Shown in pieces: positions 34,941 to 47,300 of a stretch of 64,000 bases of DNA. Source of the stretch: Sipunculus nudus (taxonomy: Eukaryota; Annelida; Sipuncula; Golfingiida; Sipunculidae). The stretch spans positions 60,642,870 through 60,706,869 of the forward strand of contig CM049307.1 of assembly GCA_026874595.1 (NCBI GenBank), read 5' to 3'. The position numbers and the translations under genes were made by a program. Below the pieces are notes generated by a model that ran no database searches, was not told the DNA's origin, and saw only the letters and a program-made list of their open reading frames with translations. How positions within the stretch are numbered: the stretch's first letter is position 1; every line of letters begins with the position of its first letter.

Positions 34941-36118
34941 TTTAAAATCCCTGCTGTCACAAGTGGACAGTTCCCCCCCCCCCCCCCACACACACACAGC
35001 AATATACATCAAGTGAAATGCAATAATTATTGTTTAAACTCCACTCCAATGTCCAGAACTTTTCTTGAAATAGTAATTTAAAGAGCAACCCAGGAGATGC
35101 CATATTGTTGTAGTGTGGCATTTTTAAAGAAATTATTTTCCTAAATAAATCTCTCAGGTAGATTATTTTACTTATTTGATACCCATCAGCATTAGGCATA
35201 TTTTGTAAAGAGACAAACGGACAAAATAAAATGGATTTCTAAGGGATGAGTTTTAAAGCTAGATATGATAATGTCTGATCACCTTAAAAATTAAATAATG
35301 TATTAATTGCTTGATTATCTACTGTCTCATCACTAGGTCAGTTCAATGTTTCTGCACAAGAAGTCATGACAAGTATCATTTCTTTATGAGATAAAAGATG
35401 TACAAACATCAGCAACAGTAAAAACAGTATATCCTGGATCCAAATAAACTCAAAACTCCAATTAAGTAATAGTCCTTGGACCCAGGTGATATTGTTAAAA
35501 CCCAACAATATTTTATATCATGTTTTCACAGTAGGTGGACAAAGAAGAAAAATAAGACAGATACACAGAAGGTGCAAAAATAGAACATGTGTCTCACATC
35601 TTTGGCAGAATATTTCTCAATTTTCAATATTGATCATTCGCAATAAATTTGGGATATATGTCACAGGACAAGCTTTTATTAAGTGTCACCATGGGAACAT
35701 TCATATCATGTTTTAACAGTTCATGGTCAAAGCTGGTATGACTAATGTTTTCACTTGGACAAAACCCAATCATAACTTGTTCAAAGGCAAATTAAGATCA
35801 TACCAAATGTTGCCTGTTTATGTTTTGTTCTTTTTTTTAAATCTGATAGAGAAAACTGAATTTATTTTATGGGTAATGATAAATTTTTCAATATTCCTGT
35901 CTCTCTTTTTTAGGATTAACTGAATAAATCTGTGGATGCCGCTGCAGTAAGACCATGCAATATCAGAACATTAACAGTTTAATTATCACTGAAATTTGCT
36001 AGCAAGAAGAATGGCAAATTATGATTTAATGTATGCATCAAGTTTTGCGATCAGCACAAACACCGTCAATCAATTGTGATATTAGTATAAGTGATAAACT
36101 CAAAATTTGAAGAAAAAA

Positions 36119-37208
36119 ATGAAGGAAAAAACATTGGAGCCAAGTGGTAGGAGAGAGGTTTCAGTAAATGGTGACAGTGATATTTTTCGGTATCAGTCAC
36201 AAGAACTGACTAAGGTTCCAGAGGAAGTTTACAATTGTTCCTGTGTTCGAGAGTTGTTTTTGGACTATAATGAACTTTCTTCCTTGCCAGATGATATCAG
36301 TTGCCTTGAAAATCTTGAAGTGTTGTCAGTTATGGGCAACCAGTTGGAGGAATTACCATCTGAAATAAGTGTCTGTGTCAGGCTTAAGGAGCTTTACCTG
36401 AATGAGAATGAAATTGACTCTTTGCCAGATGACATTACCAAACTAAAAAAGCTGAAAACAGTCAATGTTGTTGGGAATAGGCTGCAGTATCTTCCTACAC
36501 ATATTGGTGATCTCACAAGCTTGGAGGAACTTTATGCAGATGAAAACGCATTACTGAGCTTGCCTTTAACAATATGTCTTTTGCCAAAACTGAAAGTGCT
36601 TGAGCTGGGCCACAATAAATTATTACATCTGCCAGAGAATTTAGGTAATTTGACTGGAGTGGAGATTTTGGATTTGAGTGATAATAAACTCAAAGAGCTA
36701 CCTTCCACCTTCAGTAATCTTTCATCACTTCAGTGTTTGGTGCTCTCAGGCAATTGTCTGACTCATCTGCCTTCCCAGAATGCCTCTCAATCATGCCTCG
36801 TGAAATTTTACTGTGATAACAATCAGCTTATGGAACTTCCTCCATGGGTATCTTATTTGCCGAACCTTGAAGAATTCTCAGTTCAGAATAATCATCTGCA
36901 GCAGGATGCTATCCCAGAATCCTTTGGTCAAGTCAGCCAAAAACTGAGAATTTTTGATCTTGCAACAAATTACTTGGATACCTTGCCTGACTCCATTGGA
37001 AACTTGCAACAGCTGGAAACTTTTCATATAGGAAGTGTGCAGGTAGAGTTAGAAAGGAGAGCATTTTGTAATGGAAACTACCTGGTGAAACTGCCAGATA
37101 CATTTGGTAAAATGAAATCATTGAAACATGCCAGGTTGGATGAAAACCAGTTGGTGGAGTTACCAGAGAGCTTTGGAGAGCTGTGTAATCTAGAATTCCT
37201 AGATCTAG
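36119..37208 (+). CDS. LRR gene coding exon 1
   Basis: One 1090-bp exon codes residues 1-364 with LRR 1-13 and most of 14. A strong acceptor-like tract (CTGTCTCTCTTTTTTAG) ends at 35913, about 205 bp upstream, so this exon probably begins near 35914 with a short untranslated leader. The donor GTCAGT follows GATCTAG. If not spliced, the frame would run to a stop at 37262. Confidence 0.9.
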
Positions 37209-40200
37209 GTCAGTATCATAGGTTTATATTGCACTGTGCTTTACTCTTTCATACTGGTAAATAAGTATCATAGTACACATGTGATTAAGTAAAAAGGGTG
37301 TCAAAGGCTGGTTTAAGACAAACTCAAAAAGGAAAGGCAACTGAAGTCTTCACTGAAGTTCAGTGCAGATAGTCTAGTATAGTGGAAGAGCATTCATCCA
37401 AATGCCCCTTGCCATAAATAAAATAATGTTATATATGCAATATAATGATTAATGCTAATGCTTTAAAGTAATTCTACTTCTCTAGCAATTGGCAGTTGAC
37501 AGAGTCTGTTGGACTATCTAAGGTTGATAACACTGATGACATATTATAAATAACAATTTTGTCTTAATGTCCCTTCATCTGAACAAAAAGAGAAAATGTT
37601 TCATTGAGAAGTTTGTGTTAAACTTTAATGCCATCCAAGCCAGGTATTTGGAAATTTGAAAGCATAAGAGGTAATGATAAAATATGGTCATCCTCTTCCA
37701 TATTTAAAAGATGTTACTAAATGCAGGTCATGCTGGAAGTGTTAAAAAGAATAGAATTAGAAAATAAATCAAGAGAAACACCAGTGTCAATTGTATGGAC
37801 ATGCCATGAATTTTCTTTGATTGACAGGACAGAATCGTCTCCATGAACTGCCAGATTCATTCAGCAATCTGGTGAATCTTCGGTACTGCCAGCTTTCCAA
37901 AAACCACATTGAACTTCTGCCATCAAAATTTGGTCAGCTGACTAAACTAGAAGAGCTGCGTTTAGACAACAACAGGGTTTGTTTTTATTACAGCTAATTT
38001 TACTTTAAAAATTACAAAAAATTTACGATGTATATCTTTCAATGTATGATTATATGTCATACCAAAACACCCATTGTCTTGAATTGCTTACATTTAAAAC
38101 ATAATTTGTAGTGCCCATTGTTTTCCCGTGGAAAATGGAAGAAGATACAGGTATACAAAATTAATAGCCTGATAGAGCACACTTGCCGCTGGTCTCATCT
38201 GAGGATACGCATCTGTTTAGTTAAGGCCTACATTGTTTTTACACCAGAGCATATCAATTGTTCCTTGGTCTGAAACCATTATATGTATTCTCTATGGACA
38301 GATACACCACTGGTATGTAACTGGCCAGGTCTTGCAATGTTAATTACAGATCAGATTGTTCCTTGTCACATGATGATCATTCCCTTCAGATTTTATGGTG
38401 ATGAAAAGGTTGCATATCATAAATGTTTGGTATTCTTGGTTTGATGAAGATTTCTGAAAACATAAACCAGTACCTCCTGACTTTGTAATGATATCTTGTT
38501 TTCTATTACAGCTAGCAGAGCTGCCAGGCTCCTTCAAGAACCTCACAAAAATGATGTCTTTGTCTTGTTAAATCTATTACTAATACAAGTATTACAGCTA
38601 GCAGAGTTACCAGACTCCTTCAGGAACCTCAAAAACCTGATGATTTTGTCTTGTTATCTATTACAGCTAGCAGAGCTGTCAGTCTCCTTTAACATCCTCA
38701 CAAACCTGATGACTTTGTCTTGTTATCTATTACAGCCAACAGAGCTGCCAGTCTCCTTTAAGCACCTCACAAACCTGATGCCTTTGTCTTGTTGTCTATT
38801 ACAGCCAACAGAGCTGCCAGTCTCCTTTGAGCACCTCACAAAAATGATGTCTAAAGTTGTCTTGTTATCAATTAAAGCTAGCAGAGCTGCCAGTCTCCTT
38901 TGAGCACCTCATAAAAATGATGACTTTGTCTTGTTATCTATTACAGCCAACAGAGCTGCCAGTCTCCTTTAAGCACCTCACAAACCTGATGACTTTGTCT
39001 TGTTATCTATTACAGCCAACAGAGCTGCCAGTCTCCTTTGAGCACCTCACAAAAATGATGACTTTGTCTTGTTATCTATTACAGCCAACAGAGCTGCCAG
39101 TCTCTTTTTAGCACCTCACAAAAATGATGTCTTTGTCTTGTTATCTATTACAGCTAGCAGAGCTGCCAGTCTCGTTTAAGCACCTCACAAACCTGATGAC
39201 TCTGGACTTATTTTGTAATAATATGACTGAGGTGCCAGATTCCCTCCATCATCTCACAAAACTCACAAGGCTCGACTTAGATGGTGTAAGTACGAAATAT
39301 TTTTTTCTGATCAGTGGCAAGGTGATGTGATGACAAGTGTGTCTGAATGGGGCCCCATTTTCCATATTTTCCTGTAAGCTTGAGGAATTTGACATTATTT
39401 TTAAGAATTTGGCAAAAGATAAACACCAGTGTATCCACCTGGTGAACTTGGCCCATTGAAAACCTGTCCAGGATGAACCCTGCCAAAGTCATGTGGACCT
39501 TTCCCAGCACAATGACTGGTAATATTTAAGTTGCAGTAAAAATTATGAGAGTTCTATCTTATAAGTAAGGGGTTGGGGCAGATTTGAGCTAAATTTGTGT
39601 GTGTATTCTGTTAGGGACTTAAAGGGACATAATCAGGAGCAATATTATGCCTGTTCTTTCACACAATCAGTTCATTTTTGCTTTAAAGAAAAGTTTCTCA
39701 GCAAAACCATCCAGCACACAGTCTCAGTACCGTGCATATGGCTGTGTAACACCTTGTTATGGCTCTGCATGTTTGTAAACATAGTCCATGTGTGTCTGTT
39801 TACATAACAAGGCCGCATGACTGAGGGTCAGTTGTGAACAGCAACACGCGATGTTTCAGCCAGCAGGAACATGTATTACATTTTGGGGGCAAAGTCAGTC
39901 AGGGGATCTCATGATTGGCAGGTGTTGTGGCTCAGTGATGTACAGAGTCTAAACACGCTGTGTTTATGTTGACACCTATGATTGCACCCCGGTCCACTGT
40001 TTTCAACAATCGTTTACAGGAGCAAACAAACGTTTCATGGCAATATTTTGGCAGGTGTAAAATTAATTATAACGGGAAGAAACTTTGTAGGTGATTAGGC
40101 CCGTTTAAGTGGAAGTAATTTTTGTGCATCGATGAGTAAACATTCTGAGCAAATATTGGGTGCATATTCTCTTATGAGGTGGTGTATTCACTTAGGAATT

Positions 40201-43200
40201 CACTATACTAATGGCCTAGCAGGTATGCAAGAAAATAATGAACTGGTATTGTCATTGGTGAGATGGTTCTCACTTGAATGGTAATCAGTGAGTGTGTGTC
40301 AGTGTGAATATTTAAATTGATATAAAATTACATGAATGGGCAGATTCCCGGTGTAATACATAAAAGACACATAAAAATGGTAAAAGTTCAGATGAATCAT
40401 CATGTTACACTACCTCTACTTACAGAACAAGTTTGGCCTCTCAGCTGCGTCTGTTCCCAACATCAGCCACAGGAATTATTACCCCCCACGTGACCCCAAC
40501 CTGAAGAACAACTGGAGAGGCCGAGTCAGGGGCATACAGCTGTCAGACGAAAACAAACAGGTAAACCCTCAGTGTCAACCAAGGATTCATTAATGTTTAC
40601 AGGCAGTTAAGTAGGGCACATCAACATAAATCAATACAACTGTTTTTCATGAATCAAAATTATATATTGGTTGATGAGTCCTGTTATTTATCTTTCTGGA
40701 TACTGCTCTTGCTGGAGTCCCTTCAAAGAAATTATTACATTTATAAGTAATGCCAAGTTTATTTCATAAAATTAAATTAAAAATGGTATACATTTTGTGT
40801 CATTCATATGCAGCATTTCAGAAATCAGAAACTTTAAACATGTGACATCCACTCTGGTTGGACTGATTACACCGTTTCTGGCACAGTGCCAAGAATCAGA
40901 CCAAAAAGAGCTTGATCCCTGGTATAATCAGACCAACCAGAGCGGGTGCCACATGTTTAAAATTTGTGCTGAATGCACAAGGAGATACCACACTCCCATT
41001 TGTGTGATTACAATTTATTGCTCTTTGTACACCCTGGTGTTCTGACCCAGAGGACCTTGCTATACAAAGCAGCAGTTAAAACAAAGGAGACCTGGGATGA
41101 TTGCAGTGTATAACCGCTGCATGAGGAGCGTATTAGGTAAAGTAAAATGGTGAGTCTTGAGTGTATAATCACTGTGTGAGGAGTGTATTTATGGATTTAA
41201 CATAATGGTTTATGGTTTCAGGTCATCAGGGGGTCAGAAAGTGAGAGTGACACAGAGGAGGATCCACCAAATAAAATAAAATATGACAGCAGAGTCATGT
41301 GGGCAGCCATGAGGCGCAGCCTGGCCCTGTGGAAGTCACATGACAGTAAGGCTGAAGAACGACCAGCGTGGAGACCAATGGCCAGTCATCCAGCTGTGGA
41401 GCCAGGGATGTATGATGATGGGGAGGATGAAGAGGAAGGAGATGAGCAGTGTAACAACATCAGCAACGGAGGTTAGATAAAACTTACCACACTCTATTGA
41501 CTAGTTCTATAGAGCACATTTACTGTAAAGCCTTTTTATTATGGACACCTCTTAATAACTGATATGGGGCCCTCTTGTGAATGTGCACTTGGAGGTCCCT
41601 GAGCTTACTAATACAGGCACCCCTCTGTTGCTAGCAAAACCCAGGTCTCACCATTGTCAGCAATTGGGAGTTTCCACTAGATTTAATTAGTGCACCATAA
41701 GTTTCAGGTTTAAATATGATTTTTTATGCCCCCGCCACAAAGTGGCCGGGGCATATAGTTTTACCCATGTCCGTCATTCCGAAATCAAACAGTTGTACGG
41801 ACTTTTTTTGGCAATGCCTGCAGATATTGGCCTGATTTTTGGTGTGTGGGCAGATAATGACCAGTTACAGATCGAATTGGCGTTTTGTCCAGGTTGACCT
41901 ACTTTTGACTGTTTTACGGCTCCTAAACTTAGAAAATTTCATGAAAAATAGAAATTTTCATGACAAATACACATGTACGGACTTTTTTTTGCAATGCCTG
42001 CAGATATTGGCCTGATTTTTGGTGTGTGGGCAGATAATGACCAGTTACAGATCGAGTTCGCGTTTCGTCCCGGTTGACCTACTTTTGACCGTTTTACGGC
42101 TCCTAAACTTAGAAAAATTCATGAAAAATAGAAATTTTCATGACAAATACACATGTACGGACTTTTTTTCGCAACGCCTGCAGATATTGGCCTGATTTTT
42201 GGTGAGTGGGCATATAATGACCAGTTACAGATCGAGTTCACTTTTTGTCCCGGTTGACTTACTTTTGACCGTTTTACGGCTCCTAAACTTAGAAAAATTC
42301 ATGAAAAATTGAAATTTTCATGACAAATACACATGTACAGACGTTTTTAGCCCTCAGCTCATAGGCTGATGGGCTATAGTCGTCACCCAAGCTGTCCGTC
42401 TGTCCATCTGTCTGTCTGGTGTCTGTCCGTCTGTCCGTCCGTTCCGCGTCTGTTAACTTTTACCTTGTGAGCGGGATATCTCTATAAGGATTGACCGTTG
42501 GAATTTTATTTCATCAGTGAAGATGTATATCGATAAAATCTCGGTCAAGTTCGTAAATGGGTGACCTTGACCCATTTTTCTACATTTTAGAGCTAATTAT
42601 AGAAAAACACTCAGAAGTTTATATCTCAGGAACCATTGTGTGGATTTTCACAAAACTTACTATGATCATTGGGACTGATGGTCTGTATGTGCTGCACAAT
42701 TTTGGTGGTGCCATCTGCAATTTCTGATTTTTTAATGAAATTTTATCGGATTTTTTCAATTTTGGCCATTGTGCAGGATATCCCCAAAGGTATTCAACAC
42801 ACACTGCCAAAAATAATTTTCTTATCTAAGGAAATATTAGTTATTTTCACTTGAAACAAGTAAAATTTACCTAAAACAAGGAAGTACCTAGAAATTAATC
42901 CTTAAATCACAAGAATGAAGCCCATCTTTTTGGTAAATAAGTAAAAATACCTACAGTTTAGAAAAAGTTACTTGATATAAGTTAATTTACCTTCAGCTGT
43001 AGGCTTTACTCCCTGATTTTAGAAAATTTAACTTTAGAATGAGTGAGGTGCAAGTTAAGCTTACTAAAATGAATGTAACCACATATTAAACTTTATGCAA
43101 AATACAATTTTAATCACTGTATATTGTAACATTGTCAGTTAGGTTTACAGTCCTACATCTAACAAATGCTACATAAACGGGGTGCATAAAAGGGGCTGTA

Positions 43201-44110
43201 AAGAATTTCTAAGTGAAAAATATTGAGTAATTATAAACATTTATGCCCACTACTTGTCATACAGCAGTTGTTCTCATTTTGGCTAACCAAGTCACTGAGG
43301 TAAAGTTAAAGTTTTCAAACCTTCAGGGTTATAAGTGTGATAATTTTGAAAGCAGAAAGTACTAAAAAATAGTAATGTTCACAAAATTCTGTATTTAAGC
43401 TGATTTTATCTTTAGGTGATGGTTAAGGGCACCAGTTTTCAAATTTATCTGTGAATTTACTTTATCCTGGTTTTTGTTCATACTGATTTTCAGAACAATT
43501 TAACCATCTCTTAACCACCCTTCTTGAAAAATCTAATTCATGCTCGGTGTTCACATTATGTGGATTTATACAAGATCAAGCTCGGTTCACAATATGTGGA
43601 TTTATACAAGATCAAGGTCTCTTTTAATTATATTAATTTATTAAAGTCATCATCATCACCCTACTTTAAGGAGTCTAGCTAGACCTTTTCTTTATCACAG
43701 AAATCAAAATAAACTCTTAAATGAATTCACAGCTAGCAGTTAATTTGTTTTAAAAAAAAATTATTTCCAGTTTTATTAAACATTTTATTTGACCTGAATT
43801 AATAAACTTAATATATGTGAAGCATCATATTTATAAAATATGGAGAATTGCATGTATGTATTGTAAAATAGTATATCAGGAGATGTAACTGTAAAAAATG
43901 AAAAAAAAATGGGACACATATATGTTATATGTATACACACACAAGAAACTTTAAAAAAATAAGAAAGAAATTTTCATGCAATAATTAATTTATACACAAA
44001 AATATTATATCTTAATAATCTTACAGTTGTTTCTTTAATCACACAAATATGTACCATAATAGAAGGTAACTTTGCCTGCTTTTTTTTTATTTCCTGCTTA
44101 TTTTCATCAG

Positions 44111-44170
<60 letters not shown>

Positions 44171-44318
44171 CAACCCAGAAATAATTGTGAAACAAATGTG
44201 ATTTATATCTTATGATTATTAATTATAAAAGAGAATCAATATCTGAAAAATTTACTGTCATTGTTACCGCAGGACATGCAAATTTTGAATAAATTTACAC
44301 ACATACATATATACATTT

Positions 44319-44354
<36 letters not shown>

Positions 44355-47300
44355 AAGTATTGTGTATTTTACGACATGACTGCACTTACGGCATGACCGC
44401 TTTATGGTACCAGTGACAGTTTATGGCGCCTAAACTTTGTCAGAACGTGTATTGTAAGTTGAAATGAGGTGCTCGCATATGAACTCAACCAATTTGGAAA
44501 CGCAGTGGATGACTTGCATCAGCTTATCTATGAGCGTAAGAAACCAAAAATATCTTATTCTAAACTGCCATCGTGCATTTTGTGTTTTTTTTTTATTCGA
44601 CTTGTGACATTGACCCCTAAAAGACCCCCATTATCACTCGCGCGTCAGCAGTTTTTTGCTGGTGTTAAGTAAACCTTCATATTATGTGATTTATCACAGA
44701 GCATTGTTAGAAAATAAATAATAAAACAGTAGCTGTAACAAATATTAATAATTTTATGAACTTTTGACGCCGTGAATGACCTTAAGAAGAAAACTTGTTT
44801 GACTTGAAGTTGACAGTTTTAGTAAGGCTAAAACGTGGATGTTAGAAGTCTGATCATGGATATACTACATATCACTTATCAGCAAACAGAGAAATCAAAC
44901 ATAAATATGTAATTTCAGTTTTAATTTATCTATGAGTGTAGAAACATGTTTAAATTTGTATTTAATGTATTGTTATTAAAAGATTATGCAAGCTACTCAC
45001 TGTTTCATATTTACAGTTAGATTAACAATATGACAATTGACATCCATTTTCTGTGGAATCATATGATTACTGTGAGATACTCTGCAGAAAATTATTTTAA
45101 AACCATAGATCTTTATTAACAAGTTTTATTTTCCTTACATCTCCCAGACATCTATGAGTTGAATCATAATTTAGATATTTAAAAAAAGGTTAATTTTAAA
45201 ATAGTTTAGCTTTAATAATAATACTTATACACAACATACAGCTCACATACAACATTTAAAACTTAACATACAAGTGGAAACACTTCTTTTTTTCAATATA
45301 TCAATATTTTAGTTCCAATTATAAATAAATTTAATTTTGAACACATATTTGCATAGTTTCAGGACTTCCTAATATGAAAAACCACTGATCTGTTTCTGCT
45401 CATATTTATTTTGCATGTCCTTCTATACTTTTCCTTTGTACATACCAAAAATTAGGCATGTATTGCTTAATTTGTTGAAGTTAAGTTCCGAACATTGTAC
45501 ACTTTGTAAAAAATCAGGATATATATTTACTTAGTTAACATAAGAATTGCTGAAGCTACAGACTTTTTTTTTCAGGGTAATTTGCATTTAATCAAGAATT
45601 AATTATACACCAAATATTTGGTCTGAAATTTTCAAATTTTATAAGTTATAAGCATTAATATAAAACCAGTATTTTAAATTTTGGCCATTGAATTTTTTTT
45701 CCTGTAAGCTCTGTTGATTTTATTTTAATATCATGCACACGTAAGGATTTTAACTTCTAAATTTTAATTTTAAAGGAATTGACCAAAAACTGTTGCTTTT
45801 ATTAAAGTTTTAATGAGACCATGTCACACCTAGGCTATACCGAAGCCCCTCTATATGTCCCTATGTTGACCTTTCAGGCTTATTATGCATGCTTGAAGGG
45901 TGGCAAACTTTACAGTCCTCCAGCTCTTGAGTGGCCACACCTGGATCTAACTGTGTCAAACACCACTCCTCTAGTAGTTGTTTTGGCCAAAAACAAAATA
46001 AACAATAATTAAAACAAAAAAATTGTTATATAATAACAAATTTAAGAAAAATTAATGGTAAAGGAATTTTTTGTCAGTGAATAACAGCAACCTTTTTAAT
46101 TTCTGATGTTGTATGGATCTTGTATGGATGGCCAAAAATGTATTCCAAATGACACCATGCAGTCACCATTGGGTATTTTTCATTTAAATCATAAAAATAA
46201 AAAATAATTGAATAGTTTTGTATACTTTTGGTTTAAGGGGTTATTTTAAGCAAATTAATGATAGACAAGGATGCAGTTGGTTATATTAAGTCATCTGAGC
46301 TATAGCCATGGTCCATTGTCCATCGTCTGTCTGTCCGTCCGTCTATCCGTTAGACTGGCATGTTTTGAAACTAATAGGCCAACAAACCCAAAATCCGGCA
46401 TACTGTTAAGCCGGCCGTACATGAGGCGACAAGTCGCAGAACACGCTTGTTCCGCGACAAGTCGCACGGGGGTAAGTCGCACCTTTTCATGGGTTGCGGG
46501 ACATGTCACAGAAGAAGTAACATGTTTTTTTTACCTGCGACTTGTCGTGCGACATCTGGCCAAGTGTTGGGAAAAGCCAACAAATAATAGTTTTATATAC
46601 ATAACGATTGATCATGTTATCCATTGATAATGTGACCGTCTATGGTTTCACTGTGTCTGATTAGGGTGCTATATATGTGTGTGTTTGACGGTCAACAGGA
46701 AACTCAGAAGAAATTGTGTAGCTATCCCAGAATACCTATGCCTATTTTTCTTATATATCTATATTAATAAAGAGAAACAAGACGAAATATGTCCTAGGCA
46801 GAATACATTTTTTTTGTCACTCGCACTTATATTGATAAATTGTGTTATTTTGTTGAAACCTGGAAGTTATGTTCGGTGCATGTAGTTTTAATAATAGTTT
46901 TGCAGGACATGTTGCAGAACATGTCGCTGTGTGTATGGACTGTTATTGTGGTGCAACATGTCGCAGAACTCTGTGTTCTGCAACATGTCGCGCGACATGT
47001 TGCCTCCCTGTATGGCTGGCTTTAGATGTCCCCAAGATCTCCTACTTAACGAAAATTTGGTCATTGTAACTTTGTCCCTTTAAGAAATTAAGGAAAAAAC
47101 TAAATTTTCCATTAAAAATCTCTTTTCACACTTCAGGACTGCATAAAATCAAAACCAATCTGTATTTTTCGTCATATTAACCACAAATATACCCTCATAT
47201 AGTTCCTATGTTCATGCCAGAAATAAGGTGTCAGTATTACTTAATTTATAAAAGTTATTGGCCCAAACATAATGTACTTTGAAAAAAAATCAGTAAAGAT

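Larger units (their letters stand above)
29711..35913. other. Divergent intergenic/5' region between the two genes
   Basis: It holds no recognisable protein-coding exon. By position it should contain the promoters and untranslated first exons of both genes. CpG occurs more often at about 31080-31820 and 32820-32910 than elsewhere. An AGATGGCGG (YY1-like) motif lies at about 31182-31190. The region also holds palindromes, microsatellites and the foldback element at 33284-33758. Transcription start sites cannot be fixed by eye. Confidence 0.5.

Noticed and set aside
38598..39153. Reading the 69-bp array as one coding exon adding extra LRRs
   Set aside because: A 4-bp insertion in unit 5 and a TAG in unit 9 break the frame before the last unit, so at this locus the array cannot add LRRs to the full-length protein.
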